A stretch of DNA of 64,000 bases, from the NCBI RefSeq assembly GCF_900107435.1, contig NZ_FNPZ01000001.1, positions 96,960 to 160,959 of the forward strand, written 5' to 3'. Every line of letters begins with the position of its first letter. The stretch's first letter is position 1. This DNA comes from Herbiconiux ginsengi (GTDB taxonomy: Bacteria > Actinomycetota > Actinomycetes > Actinomycetales > Microbacteriaceae). Positions 51,303 to 60,378 of the stretch are shown here, one piece after another. The notes beneath the pieces are model-generated. The model did no database searches. It was not told where the DNA came from and worked only from the letters and a program-made list of their open reading frames with translations. A program made the translations under genes and the position numbers.

Positions 51303-52444
51303 GCATCGTCGTACACAGCGGTCGCAAGGCGGATGCCGACGGCCTCGTCGACGATTTCTGGTTCCTCGCTGAGGGCGACCGCATCCAGCGAACTGGCACC
51401 GGCGAGGGCTGGCGCGAACATCTCGCCGCGGAGACCGAGGTCGTCGATGCGAGCGGACTCTGGCTGACACCCGGGTTCATCGACATCCACAGCCACGGCG
51501 GCGCCGGGCACTCCTTCGACGACGGCACGGAGTCGATCCAGGCCGCCCTCGCCCTGCACCGCCGGCACGGCACCACGCGCTCGGTGATCTCGCTCGTGGC
51601 CAACCCGATGCCCTCGCTGCTCGTGGGCCTCGAGACGGTGGCGAGCCTCGCCGACAACGATCCGCTCATCCTCGGCGCCCACCTCGAGGGTCCCTTCCTG
51701 GCGCGCAACCACCGCGGCGCCCACAACCCCGACTTCCTGCACTCGCCCACGTCTGAGGAGGTGTCGCTGATGATCGCGCGCGGTCGCGGGCATCTCGTGC
51801 AGATCACCATCGCGCCGGAGCTGCCGGGCTCGCTCGAGGCCATCGACGCCTTCGTGGCGGCGGGCGTGGTGGTGGCCGTGGGCCACACGGATGCCGACCT
51901 CGCGCTCACCCGGGAAGCGTTCGACCGCGGCGCCACACTCCTCACCCACGCCTTCAACGCGATGGCCGGCATCCGTCACCGCGAACCGGGCCCGGTGGTG
52001 GCCGCGTTCGACGACCCGCGGGTGGGCCTGGAACTCATCGTCGACGGCTTCCACGTGCATCCGGATGTCGTGAAGATGGCGTTCCGCATCGCTCCCGACC
52101 GCATCGTGCTGATCACCGACGCCATGGCGGCGGCCGGCTCGGTCGACGGCCACTACCGCCTCGGCACGCTCAACGTGAGCGTCGCCGACGGGCGCGCGGT
52201 GCTCTCCGGCACGTCGACGATCGCGGGCTCGACCCTCACCCAGGACGCGGCGCTGCGCTGGGCGGTCGGCGCCTCGGGCATCGACCCGGTTCTCGCGATC
52301 GCGGCGCTCACCGCGAACCCGGCGCGCGCCATCCGCCGCGACCACGACCTGGGCTACCTGCGCCCCGGCTACGCCGCCGACGCCGTGCTCCTCGACGCCG
52401 ACTGGACGGTCCAGTCCGTGCTTGCGGCCGGCCGTCGCCTCTGA
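51299..52444 (+). CDS. nagA: N-acetylglucosamine-6-phosphate deacetylase
   Basis: Converts GlcNAc-6-phosphate to GlcN-6-phosphate. 381 residues from GTG 51299 with AAGGAG at 51288-51293. Metal and catalytic motifs: GFIDIHSHGGAG, LGAHLEGPFL (metal Glu), VAVGHTDAD, LLTHAFNAM, DGFHVHPDV and ITDAMAAAG (catalytic Asp). Joins the MurQ product and phosphorylated GlcNAc to the NagB step. Confidence 0.95.
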   Translation: MSIVVHSGRKADADGLVDDFWFLAEGDRIQRTGTGEGWREHLAAETEVVDASGLWLTPGFIDIHSHGGAGHSFDDGTESIQAALALHRRHGTTRSVISLVANPMPSLLVGLETVASLADNDPLILGAHLEGPFLARNHRGAHNPDFLHSPTSEEVSLMIARGRGHLVQITIAPELPGSLEAIDAFVAAGVVVAVGHTDADLALTREAFDRGATLLTHAFNAMAGIRHREPGPVVAAFDDPRVGLELIVDGFHVHPDVVKMAFRIAPDRIVLITDAMAAAGSVDGHYRLGTLNVSVADGRAVLSGTSTIAGSTLTQDAALRWAVGASGIDPVLAIAALTANPARAIRRDHDLGYLRPGYAADAVLLDADWTVQSVLAAGRRL

Positions 52445-52474
52445 GCCTCTGAGTCTCAGAGTCTCAGAGTCTCT
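52443..52474 (+). repeat. four tandem 8-bp units after nagA
   Basis: GAGCCTCT, GAGTCTCA, GAGTCTCA, GAGTCTCT follow each other starting within the nagA stop codon. The array also forms a CTCTGAG/CTCAGAG hairpin (52447-52461). Possibly slippage-prone; no function evident. Confidence 0.7.
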
Positions 52475-52496
52475 GAAGCCGACACTTCCGCACGCA

Positions 52497-52543
52497 GACG
52501 CAGAAGGCCCCCGACCGCCGAGCGGTGGGGGGCCTTCTGCGTC
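52497..52543. terminator. bidirectional terminator between nagA and icd
   Basis: Outer stem of 16 bp (52497-52512 with 52528-52543) plus an inner ACCGC/GCGGT stem (52514-52518 with 52522-52526). Serves convergent nagA and icd. Confidence 0.8.
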
Positions 52544-52552
52544 GGCGGGAGC

Positions 52553-53770
52553 CTAGGCGGCCATGCGCGCCTTGAGGTTCTCGTCCAGCGTCGCGAGGAA
52601 CTCCTCGGTGGTCTGGTAGGGCTGGTCGGGGCTCACGAGCAGCGCCAGGTCTTTCGTCATCTTGCCCGACTCGACCGTCTTGATCACGACGTCTTCGAGG
52701 GTGAGCGAGAAGTCGATCAGCTCCTGGTTGCCGTCGAGCTTGCCGCGGTGGGCGAGGCCACGCGTCCAGGCGTAGATCGAGGCGATCGGGTTGGTCGACG
52801 TGGGCTTGCCGGCCTGGTGCTGGCGGTAGTGCCGGGTCACGGTGCCGTGCGCGGCCTCCGCCTCGACGACCTTGCCGTCGGGCGTCGACAGCACGGAGGT
52901 CATGAGGCCGAGCGAGCCGAAGCCCTGGGCCACGGTGTCGCTCTGCACGTCTCCGTCGTAATTCTTGCAGGCCCAGACGTAGCCGCCCTCCCACTTCATG
53001 GCCGAAGCAACCATGTCGTCGATCAGCCGGTGCTCGTAGGTGAGGCCGGCCGCGTCGAAGCGCTCCTTGAACTCGGCCTCGAAGATCTCCTGGAAGATGT
53101 CCTTGAAACGGCCGTCGTAGGCCTTCAGGATCGTGTTCTTGGTGGAGAGGTACACCGGGTAGTTGCGGCTCAGGCCGTAGTTGAGCGAGGCGCGGGCGAA
53201 GTCGCGGATCGAGGCGTCCTGGTTGTACTGCACCTGGGCGATGCCGTCATCCGGAGCATCGTAGACGTCGAACTTCAGCGGCTCGGAGCCGTCTTCGGGG
53301 GTGAACTCGACGGTCAGCTTGCCCTTGCCCTTGAACACGAAGTCGGTGGCGCGGTACTGGTCGCCGAAGGCGTGACGGCCGATGATGATCGGCTTGTTCC
53401 AGCCCGGCACGAGGCGCGGGATGTTCGAGATGATGATGGGCTCACGGAAGATGACGCCGCCGAGGATGTTGCGGATGGTGCCGTTCGGCGACTTCCACAT
53501 CTTCTTCAGGCCGAACTCCTCCACGCGGGCCTCATCGGGCGTGATGGTGGCGCACTTCACGCCGACACCGTGCTTCTGGATGGCGTGGGCCGCGTCGATC
53601 GTGACCTGGTCGTCGGTCGCATCGCGGTGCTCGATGCCGAGGTCGTAGTACTCGAGGTTCACGTCGAGATACGGGTGGATCAGTGTGTCTTTGATGGCCT
53701 GCCAGATGATTCGAGTCATCTCGTCGCCGTCGAGTTCGACGACGGTGCCTTCAACCTTGATCTTGGACAA
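52553..53770 (-). CDS. icd: NADP-dependent isocitrate dehydrogenase (homodimeric, eukaryote-like subfamily)
   Basis: Oxidatively decarboxylates isocitrate to 2-oxoglutarate in the TCA cycle. 405 residues. [32 protein letters not shown] (substrate Ser/Asn), [23 protein letters not shown] and [11 protein letters not shown] place it in the dimeric subfamily shared with eukaryotic NADP-IDH, not the monomeric type common in other actinobacteria. Upstream: -10 TAAACT (53815-53810) with a -35 inside a perfect 18-bp palindrome. Confidence 0.96.
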   Translation of the reverse strand: MSKIKVEGTVVELDGDEMTRIIWQAIKDTLIHPYLDVNLEYYDLGIEHRDATDDQVTIDAAHAIQKHGVGVKCATITPDEARVEEFGLKKMWKSPNGTIRNILGGVIFREPIIISNIPRLVPGWNKPIIIGRHAFGDQYRATDFVFKGKGKLTVEFTPEDGSEPLKFDVYDAPDDGIAQVQYNQDASIRDFARASLNYGLSRNYPVYLSTKNTILKAYDGRFKDIFQEIFEAEFKERFDAAGLTYEHRLIDDMVASAMKWEGGYVWACKNYDGDVQSDTVAQGFGSLGLMTSVLSTPDGKVVEAEAAHGTVTRHYRQHQAGKPTSTNPIASIYAWTRGLAHRGKLDGNQELIDFSLTLEDVVIKTVESGKMTKDLALLVSPDQPYQTTEEFLATLDENLKARMAA

Positions 53771-53809
53771 TTCAGCTCCTCAACAGCCGCCGGAAATGGG
53801 CCGTCAGCC

Positions 53810-53847
53810 AGTTTACCCGTTCCGGGAGATATCTCGACATCGAGATA
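53810..53847 (-). promoter_or_regulatory. icd promoter with an 18-bp palindromic operator
   Basis: TATCTCGACATCGAGATA (53830-53847) is a perfect inverted repeat with 8-bp arms. On the leftward strand GTCGAG (53838-53833) inside it lies 17 bp before TAAACT (53815-53810). A bound regulator would cover the -35. MarR-type regulators often use such sites; no candidate gene lies in the window. Confidence 0.6.
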
Positions 53848-53913
53848 GTTTCCGGAGAGCGAACGGCGGCGCGGCTGCGGCCCGGCGCGGTGGCGCGGCC
53901 CGATCGCAGCCGT

Positions 53914-53919
53914 TAGCCT
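53914..53919 (+). promoter_or_regulatory. -10 element TAGCCT for a leaderless GNAT gene
   Basis: TAGCCT ends 6 bp before ATG 53926 and no Shine-Dalgarno is present. The palindrome at 53830-53847 is about 70 bp upstream. Confidence 0.5.
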
Positions 53920-53925
53920 GAGTCC

Positions 53926-54378
53926 ATGAGTGAACTGAGGCTCGAAGAGCTGTCGGCATCGAACATCGTGGCGGCGAACACGCTCTCGCTGAAGCCTGGC
54001 CAGGAGCAGTTCGTGGCTCCGGTCTCGCACTCCATCGCCGAGGCGTACGTGAACCCCGTGACGGCGTGGCCGCGCGTGGTGCTCGAAGACGACGAGGTCG
54101 TCGGCTTCATCATGGGCAACTTCGATCCGGATGCGCCGGAGGTCGAGTTCCGCGGGTGCATCTGGCGCATCAACGTCGCGGCCACCGCGCAAGGCCACGG
54201 AGTGGGGCGGTTCGCCGTGCTGGCTCTCGCCGACGAAGCGCGCACACGCGGATTCGACCGCGTCACCGTCATCTTCGAGCAGGGCGAGGCCGGCCCGGCG
54301 GCGTTCTTCGAGAAGCTCGGGTTCGTGCCGATCGGGGAGACGCCCTACGGCGAGACCATCGCCGCGCTGGATCTGTGA
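53926..54378 (+). CDS. GNAT-family N-acetyltransferase, spermidine/spermine acetyltransferase-like
   Basis: 150 residues, single GNAT domain. LEDDEVVGFIMGNFD, the acetyl-CoA loop ATAQGHGVGRFAVLALADEA (about 86-106) and FFEKLGFVP resemble the BltD/PaiA-type polyamine acetyltransferases. Substrate not determinable. Overlaps the next gene by 4 bp. Confidence 0.85.
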   Translation: MSELRLEELSASNIVAANTLSLKPGQEQFVAPVSHSIAEAYVNPVTAWPRVVLEDDEVVGFIMGNFDPDAPEVEFRGCIWRINVAATAQGHGVGRFAVLALADEARTRGFDRVTVIFEQGEAGPAAFFEKLGFVPIGETPYGETIAALDL

Positions 54379-54758
54379 GCCCTGGCTCCACCGACCACCA
54401 GGAGCCGGTGTCGCCGCCCTCCTTCGTCGACGACGTGCTCGACATCGTCGACTCGATCCCGCCCGGCCGGGTGCTGAGCTACGGCGACGTCGCCGCACTG
54501 CTCGGAACCCGTGCTGCGCGCGCGGTCGGCAGCGTCATGCGCCGGTACGGGCACGCGCATCCGTGGTGGCGGGTGGTGCGGTCGGGAGGCCTCCCGCCGG
54601 CCGGCCACGAGGCTCGTGCCCGCGAGCACTACGAGGCCGAAGGCACCCCGCTCCGAGCGATCTCGCGGGAACCGGGCTATGCAGTCGAGTACGCTGTAGC
54701 TCGGTGGCAGCCGTTGCACCCGGATGCCCAGCAGGAGAGGATCACCCACAGCCGATGA
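54375..54758 (+). CDS. alkyltransferase-like protein (MGMT-family DNA-binding domain without active cysteine)
   Basis: 127 residues. GRVLSYGDVAALLGTRAARAVGSVMRR is the MGMT helix-turn-helix with arginine finger. The alkyl-acceptor motif PCHRV is HPWWRVV here: Trp replaces Cys, as in ATL proteins that bind O6-alkylguanine and flag it for nucleotide excision repair. GTG overlaps the GNAT stop. Confidence 0.88.
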   Translation: MSPGSTDHQEPVSPPSFVDDVLDIVDSIPPGRVLSYGDVAALLGTRAARAVGSVMRRYGHAHPWWRVVRSGGLPPAGHEARAREHYEAEGTPLRAISREPGYAVEYAVARWQPLHPDAQQERITHSR

Positions 54759-55165
54759 AAAGACGAGCGCTTCTCGCCGGATTAGCGGCGGCAGGACTCG
54801 TCGCGACGCTGTCCGGTTGCACCTTGGCGAACGCCATCACTCCGCCGATCGAGACCGCAGTGTACGCAACGACGCCCGACTCGAGGGCGGCGGGCGCTAC
54901 CCTGCCACTCCCCTCGTTCGTTCCTGACGACGCCGTAATGATTCGGATCAAGGAGAATTCCGAGACCGGTGACGCCATCCTCGTCTTCGGAGACGGAGCA
55001 CCGGAACCGATAGGCGCGCCGTGCGATGCCTCCGAGGCCGACAGCGCCCCCGCGCTGGACGACACCTGGTGGCCTCAATCCATCCCCACCGATGGCGTGA
55101 CCTGCATTGACGGCTGGCATATTTTCGTCCTGTCCGCGACGCAATTCTACGGCTGGAAGTCCTAG
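54755..55165 (+). CDS. small lipoprotein of unknown function
   Basis: 136 residues. Lipoprotein signal MKRRALLAGLAAAG ends LSGC (Cys22). The remainder is a compact extracytoplasmic domain with two Cys (near 95 and 117) that could form a disulfide and Trp-rich end (WPQSIP, GWHIFVLSATQFYGW). ATG 54755 overlaps the ATL stop. No family recognised. Confidence 0.75.
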   Translation: MKRRALLAGLAAAGLVATLSGCTLANAITPPIETAVYATTPDSRAAGATLPLPSFVPDDAVMIRIKENSETGDAILVFGDGAPEPIGAPCDASEADSAPALDDTWWPQSIPTDGVTCIDGWHIFVLSATQFYGWKS

Positions 55166-55207
55166 GGGGACTGACACCCGGACCACCCCACCAGATCAGG
55201 GCACCGA

Positions 55208-57016
55208 TCAGACGAGCGACTCGCGCCAGGAGGCATGCAGTTGCGCGAACCGGCCGGTTCCGCCGATCAGCTCCTCCGGTGTTCCGTCTTCGACGATCCG
55301 TCCCTGCTCCATCACCAACACCCGGTCGGCGATCGAGACCGTCGAGAGGCGGTGGGCGATGATCACCGCCGTGCGGTCGGCGAGAAGCGTCTGCAGCGCG
55401 TCCTGCACCAGGCGCTCGCTCGGGATGTCGAGCGACGCCGTCGCCTCGTCGAGGATGAGCACGGTCGGGTTCGCCAGGAATGCGCGCGCGAACGAGATCA
55501 GCTGACGCTGACCTGCCGAGACCCGCCCGCCACGTTTGTTGACGTCGGTCTCGTAGCCGTTCGGGAGCCCTCGGATGAACTCGTCGGCCCCGACCGCGCG
55601 AGCCGCCGCGATGATCTCGTCGCGGCTCGCCTCGGGCTTGCCGATGGCGATGTTGTCGGCCACCGTACCGGAGAACAGGTAGGCCTCCTGGGTCACCATC
55701 ACGATGGCACGACGCAGGTCTTTCGGGTGGAGGTCGCGCAGGTCGATGCCGTCGAGGGTCACCCGGCCCGCGGTCGGGTCGTAGAACCGCGAGATCAATT
55801 TCGCGAGCGTCGACTTGCCCGCTCCCGTCGATCCGACGAGCGCGATCGTCTGCCCCGCCGGGATGACGAGGTCGAAGGAGGGCAGGATCGGCCGGTCGGC
55901 CGTGTAGCCGAACTCCACGTCGTCGAAGGTGACCGCGCCGGTCGACTCCCAGAGGTCGACCGGGCGCTCCGGGTCGGCCACGCTCGGCCGTTCCTCGAGC
56001 ACGCCCGAGATCTTCTCGAGTGCAGCGGTGGCGCTCTGGTAGCCGTTGTAGAACATCGCCATGTCTTCCATCGGATCGAAGAACCGGCGGGTGTAGAGCA
56101 CGGCGGCCAGCAGCACACCGATCTCCATGCCGCCGTCGACCACCCGGAATCCGCCGAGCAGCAACACCACAGCCACCGCCACGTTGCCGATCAGCACGAG
56201 CCCGGGGTCGTAGATGCCGAAGAGCTTGATCACACGCGCGTTGGCGTCGCGGTAGTCCTCCACCAGGCCGCCGAACTCCACCTCGTTGCGCTTCTCCTTG
56301 CGGAAGGCCTTGACCGCGCGGATGCCCGTCATCGTCTCCACGAAGTGCACGATCAGCCGGGCGGACGCGACGCGCGTGCGCCGGAACATCCGCTGCGACC
56401 GCAGCTGGAACCATCGGGTCAGGATGAGCAGCGGCACCAGCGACGCGAGCAGGATGAAGCCCGACTGCACATCGAGCAGGAACAGCGCGACCGCGGTGAA
56501 CGCCATATAGAGCACGCCCTGCACGAGCTGGTTGATGCCCGAGTCGAGGAGTTCGCGGATCGCATCCAGGTCGCTGGTCTGGCGCGAGATGATGCGACCC
56601 GAGGTGTAGCTCTCGTGGAATTCCAGACTCAGCTTCTGGGTGTGCAGGAAGACGCGCTTGCGCAGATCGAGCAGGATGGCCTGGCTGATCCGCGCGGAGA
56701 GCACGGTGAACCAGGCGATCAGCACGGCGCCGACCACACCGGCGAGCAGGTAGGCAACCCCGGCCAGCGCAACCGGCATCCAGTTCTGATCGAGCAGTGC
56801 GGGCAGCCCGGTGTCGATGCCGTAGGCGATGATCGACGGGCCGGCCACCTGCGAGATGGTGCTGATGATCACCACGATGATGCTGAGCACGAGACGCGCC
56901 CGCATCGGATGCACGAGCGAACCGAGCAGGCGCAGCGAGCGCTGCCGGATCTGGCGGCTCTCCGCGCGCGAGAAGTCGTCGCGCTCCTCGCCCTCGACTC
57001 CGAGAACGGATGTCAT
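55208..57016 (-). CDS. ABC exporter half-transporter with canonical catalytic site (second heterodimer)
   Basis: 602 residues: membrane domain (about 35-340) and nucleotide-binding domain (about 365-602). Walker A GSTGAGKS, signature [15 protein letters not shown], Walker [13 protein letters not shown] with catalytic Glu, H-loop IAHRLST. Overlaps the partner gene by 4 bp. Similar pairs in actinobacteria are multidrug or lipid exporters; substrate unknown. Confidence 0.92.
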   Translation of the reverse strand: MTSVLGVEGEERDDFSRAESRQIRQRSLRLLGSLVHPMRARLVLSIIVVIISTISQVAGPSIIAYGIDTGLPALLDQNWMPVALAGVAYLLAGVVGAVLIAWFTVLSARISQAILLDLRKRVFLHTQKLSLEFHESYTSGRIISRQTSDLDAIRELLDSGINQLVQGVLYMAFTAVALFLLDVQSGFILLASLVPLLILTRWFQLRSQRMFRRTRVASARLIVHFVETMTGIRAVKAFRKEKRNEVEFGGLVEDYRDANARVIKLFGIYDPGLVLIGNVAVAVVLLLGGFRVVDGGMEIGVLLAAVLYTRRFFDPMEDMAMFYNGYQSATAALEKISGVLEERPSVADPERPVDLWESTGAVTFDDVEFGYTADRPILPSFDLVIPAGQTIALVGSTGAGKSTLAKLISRFYDPTAGRVTLDGIDLRDLHPKDLRRAIVMVTQEAYLFSGTVADNIAIGKPEASRDEIIAAARAVGADEFIRGLPNGYETDVNKRGGRVSAGQRQLISFARAFLANPTVLILDEATASLDIPSERLVQDALQTLLADRTAVIIAHRLSTVSIADRVLVMEQGRIVEDGTPEELIGGTGRFAQLHASWRESLV

Positions 57017-58899
57017 GATGCCACCTCCTTCGTGGTGATGCCGAGTTCGGCGTCGCGGATCTCGGCTCGTTCTTCGGCGTCGTGCCGCTCCGCGCGCTCC
57101 TCGGCCTCGCGCGCCTCGGCGCGCTCGTCGGCGTCGAAGCTCGAGATGACGAAGCGGTAGTGCGGGCTCGTGGCCAGCAGCTCCGAATGCGTACCCACCG
57201 CGGTGACGCGCCCGTTCTCGAGCAGGGCGACGCGGTCGGCGAGCGCCACGGTCGAGGGCCGGTGCGCCACGATCAGGGCGGTGGTGGTGGCCAGCACGCG
57301 CCGCAGCGCAGCCTCGACCAAGGCCTCGGTGTCGACGTCGAGCGCCGACAACGGATCATCGAGCACCAGGATGCTGGGCCGCGCCGCGATGGCGCGGGCG
57401 AGCGCCAGACGCTGCCGCTGTCCACCGGAGAGACTGAGCCCCTCCTCGCCCACCTTCGTGTCGAGCCCCAGCGGGAGGTCGTAGACGAATGAGGCCTGCG
57501 CGATCTCGAGAGCCTCGCGCAGATCGTCTTCCGAGGCATCCGGCCGGCCGAGCAGCACGTTCTCGCGCACCGTCTGGCTGAACAGGGTGGCCTCCTCGAA
57601 AGCCATGGCGATCCGGGTGCGGAGCTCGTCGCGGCTGAGATCGCGAACGTCGACGCCGTCGACCCGCACCGCTCCCCCGGTCACGTCGTACAACCGCGTG
57701 GTGAGGGCCGTGAGCGTCGACTTGCCCGATCCGGTCAGACCCACGAGGGCCATCGTCTCCCCGGGCTCGACGGTGAGCGTCACGCCGTCGATGAGGTCGG
57801 GGAACGACTCGGGCGCATCTTGGTAGCGGAAGTGCACGTCGTCGAAGCTCAACTCGCCGTGTCCGTCGACCACGGTGGAGGGCGACGCGGGGTCTTCGAT
57901 CGTGTTGACCGAGTCCATCACCTCGAAGAAGCGGAGGGTCGCGGTCTTCGCGTCGAGCGTCATGGCGAGGAAGTAGCCCATCGACCAGATCGGGAACAGC
58001 AGCACCGTTCCGGTGGCGAAGAATGCCACCAGCTCGCCCACCGAGGAGGCGCCCGTCGATGCCAGCCAGACGCCCACCACGAGGCAGACGCCGAAAGCGA
58101 GGTCGGGGATCAGAGTGAGGTAGAGCCAGATGCCGGCGATGGCCTTGGCCTTCTCGATCTCCGTGCCGCGCAGCTGCTCGGCCTGCGACTCGAAGCGCTT
58201 CAGCGCGTAGCGGCTGCGGCCGAAGGCCTTGAGCACACGGATGCCGTGCACCGACTCCTCGACACTGGTGGCCAGGTCGCCGGCCTGGTCTTGGCTGCGG
58301 CGCGCGACATCCGAGTACTTGCGCTCGAAGGCGAAACTGTAGGCGATGACCGGAACGGCGGCCGCCGCGAAGATGAGGCCGAGAACCCAGTTCAGGCTGA
58401 TCAGGATGATCACGCCGCCGATCAGCGTCAGCACGTTCACCACCAGCAGCACGAGCCCGAACGACAGCCAACGACGGATGAGATTGAGGTCGCTGACAGC
58501 GCGCGAGAGCAGCTGGCCGCTCGGCCACCGGTCGTGGAACGACACGGGGAGATCTTGCAGCTGCGCGTAGAGCGAGTTGCGCATCCGGGCTTCGACATGG
58601 GTTCCCGGGGTGAGCACGAGTGCCCGGCGCGCGCCGATCAGCACCGCCTCGACCACACCGAGGGCGAGCACGATGCCGGCGGCGAGCCAGATCTGGTTCG
58701 CGTCACCGTCGGCCAACGGGCCGTCGACCATCCATTGCAGCACCTGGGGAATGGCGAGCGCCACCACGCTGGCGGAGAGCGAGACCACCATCGCGCCGTA
58801 GATGCGCGGCAGAGCGGCCTGCACATACGGGCGCAGGCGCGAAAGCACCGCCACCGTTCCGGCAGCAGGCGCAGCGGTCGTGCTGGACGTTTCTGACAT
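57013..58899 (-). CDS. ABC exporter half-transporter with degenerate catalytic site and charged C-terminal tail
   Basis: 628 residues from ATG 58899; an upstream in-frame GTG/ATG at 58941 adds an unlikely Cys-rich tail. Walker A GLTGSGKS, signature [17 protein letters not shown], Walker [13 protein letters not shown] with Asp in place of the catalytic Glu. After the last strand, about 40 residues of alternating Asp/Glu, Arg and Ala ([17 protein letters not shown] and so on) form a probable coiled coil before a short end. Heterodimer partner of the downstream gene. Confidence 0.92.
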   Translation of the reverse strand: MSETSSTTAAPAAGTVAVLSRLRPYVQAALPRIYGAMVVSLSASVVALAIPQVLQWMVDGPLADGDANQIWLAAGIVLALGVVEAVLIGARRALVLTPGTHVEARMRNSLYAQLQDLPVSFHDRWPSGQLLSRAVSDLNLIRRWLSFGLVLLVVNVLTLIGGVIILISLNWVLGLIFAAAAVPVIAYSFAFERKYSDVARRSQDQAGDLATSVEESVHGIRVLKAFGRSRYALKRFESQAEQLRGTEIEKAKAIAGIWLYLTLIPDLAFGVCLVVGVWLASTGASSVGELVAFFATGTVLLFPIWSMGYFLAMTLDAKTATLRFFEVMDSVNTIEDPASPSTVVDGHGELSFDDVHFRYQDAPESFPDLIDGVTLTVEPGETMALVGLTGSGKSTLTALTTRLYDVTGGAVRVDGVDVRDLSRDELRTRIAMAFEEATLFSQTVRENVLLGRPDASEDDLREALEIAQASFVYDLPLGLDTKVGEEGLSLSGGQRQRLALARAIAARPSILVLDDPLSALDVDTEALVEAALRRVLATTTALIVAHRPSTVALADRVALLENGRVTAVGTHSELLATSPHYRFVISSFDADERAEAREAEERAERHDAEERAEIRDAELGITTKEVAS

Positions 58900-58910
58900 T
58901 CGTGATCTCT

Positions 58911-58960
58911 CTTCGCAACACGCATCGTGTTCGTGGCACAACGCTTTGCCACACGCATCG
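58911..58960 (-). promoter_or_regulatory. paired direct repeats and palindromes upstream of the exporter operon
   Basis: On the coding strand CGATGCGTGTKGCRAAG occurs twice, at 58960-58944 and 58927-58911, start points 33 bp apart. Two palindromes overlap them: AACACG-CAT-CGTGTT (58917-58931) and GTGGCA-N8-TGCCAC (58933-58952). This lies 12-61 bp before the start codon and is probably the operator of an unlinked regulator. Confidence 0.6.
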
Positions 58961-59101
58961 ATTCCCCGAGTGGCGTCGTCGGGGCACGCCGATCACCCCC
59001 TTTCCAGGGGTGGAGGCGTCGCGGCAGCCTTACAGGCTATCGGCCGGAGGAGCAGAAAAGCAACAGGGAATTCGGCAGATGCTCGTCGGGCAGGTCCGGG
59101 C

Positions 59102-60310
59102 TCAGCGCACGCGTACCGAAAGACACGTGACGCATCCTTCGAGCTTCTCGAACTCCGAGATGTCGACCGAGATGACACGGTAGCCGAGCCCCTCGATCAG
59201 CCGCGCCGACTCCGGGGCACTGGCGGCCACGAGCACGGTGTCGTCGGTGAGCACCACCACGTGGGCGCCGCTGGGCTCCGGCATCTCGAGGAAGCGATCG
59301 AAGATGAACGGATCGTCGACCAGCGGACGATAGCCGATCACCGTGCCGTCGGGCAGGGCGGTGACCGCGCTCTTCAGGTGCAGGGCTTTGGTGACGGGTA
59401 CCGCGACCACCGAGTAGCCGCGCGGGGCGAGGATCTTGCGGAGCTGGCGGATGCCGTCGGAGTTGGTGCGTCCGCCACGACCCACGAACACCGTGGTGCC
59501 GACCTTCAGCACGTCTCCGCCATCGAGCGTGCCCGGACGGTTGATGCGCTTGGCCTCGATGCCGAGCGAGCGGATGCTCTCCTCCACCGCCGGGAGCTCG
59601 GCGATCCGCGAATCGGCGCCGGGGCTGCCGATCACGGCCAGTGTGCCGAACATCACCACGGTGTCTTCGACGAACACGGAGTCGGGCAGGTCGTCGGCGA
59701 TGGGCACCTCCACCGGGTCCCAGCCACCGCCGGTCAGGGCGGCGACGTACTCCTCCCACTGCTCCTCGGCGAGTTCGAGGTCGACGTCACTGCGCTCGAT
59801 GTAGGTCACCAGGCCGTCCGGCAGGGAAGCCGCGGGCCGGCGCACCAGCACGTACTTCTTGCGCAGCACCTCCTGCTGCTCGTCGATCGCGATGCGGGTG
59901 TGGATGCGCCGGGCCACGGTGACGGAGGCGATCACCGCCGCGAGCTCGAAGATCAGGTTGGTGCCGATCAGGGTGCCGAACAACTGGCCGATCAGATCGC
60001 CGCTGAGCACGGCTCCGTTCGCGAGCGAGGCGATCCCGGTGCCCACCAAGCCGGCGAGCGCGGCCGACACCACGCCCGCGATCAGCGCCGTGTACCAGCG
60101 CTGGTACGCCCCGATCAGGCCGAACACCGCCGACAGCACGAAGAGTGCGATCGTGCCGTCGATGAAGAACAGGAACGCGACGCCGAAGGCCTGCACGGCC
60201 TGCCCGTTCGCCACGAACACCGCGAGGGATGCCGAGGCGAGCGCGACCACCGCGATCACGGCCGCAGCCGCCACAGAGGCGGTGAGCGACCGGAGTCGGA
60301 ACGATGACAT
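59102..60310 (-). CDS. dimethylargininase (DDAH)-type amidinohydrolase fused to an N-terminal membrane domain
   Basis: 402 residues. Residues about 1-135 contain four transmembrane helices; residues about 148-402 are a pentein-fold DDAH domain, with FVEDTVVMFG (substrate Asp/Glu), GTLDGGDVLKVG, the catalytic His in KALHLKSAVT and the nucleophile Cys in EGCVTCLSVRV at the C-terminus. DDAH cleaves dimethylarginine to citrulline and dimethylamine. The membrane domain is not part of classical DDAH. Leaderless start predicted from TAAGGT 6 bp upstream. Confidence 0.87.
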   Translation of the reverse strand: MSSFRLRSLTASVAAAAVIAVVALASASLAVFVANGQAVQAFGVAFLFFIDGTIALFVLSAVFGLIGAYQRWYTALIAGVVSAALAGLVGTGIASLANGAVLSGDLIGQLFGTLIGTNLIFELAAVIASVTVARRIHTRIAIDEQQEVLRKKYVLVRRPAASLPDGLVTYIERSDVDLELAEEQWEEYVAALTGGGWDPVEVPIADDLPDSVFVEDTVVMFGTLAVIGSPGADSRIAELPAVEESIRSLGIEAKRINRPGTLDGGDVLKVGTTVFVGRGGRTNSDGIRQLRKILAPRGYSVVAVPVTKALHLKSAVTALPDGTVIGYRPLVDDPFIFDRFLEMPEPSGAHVVVLTDDTVLVAASAPESARLIEGLGYRVISVDISEFEKLEGCVTCLSVRVR

Positions 60311-60316
60311 GTCTAG

Positions 60317-60322
60317 ACCTTA
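60317..60322 (-). promoter_or_regulatory. -10 element TAAGGT of the dimethylargininase gene
   Basis: Reads TAAGGT on the leftward strand and ends 6 bp before ATG 60310; no ribosome-binding site precedes the start. Confidence 0.5.
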
Positions 60323-60378
60323 GGTGATGATGCCTGGATGCTGCCGGCGAGCGAGGTGAATGCGCGCTCGGAGTGGGA

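Noticed and set aside
52443-52474. CRISPR-like array after nagA
   Set aside because: Units are 8 bp, contiguous and without spacers; it is a simple tandem repeat.
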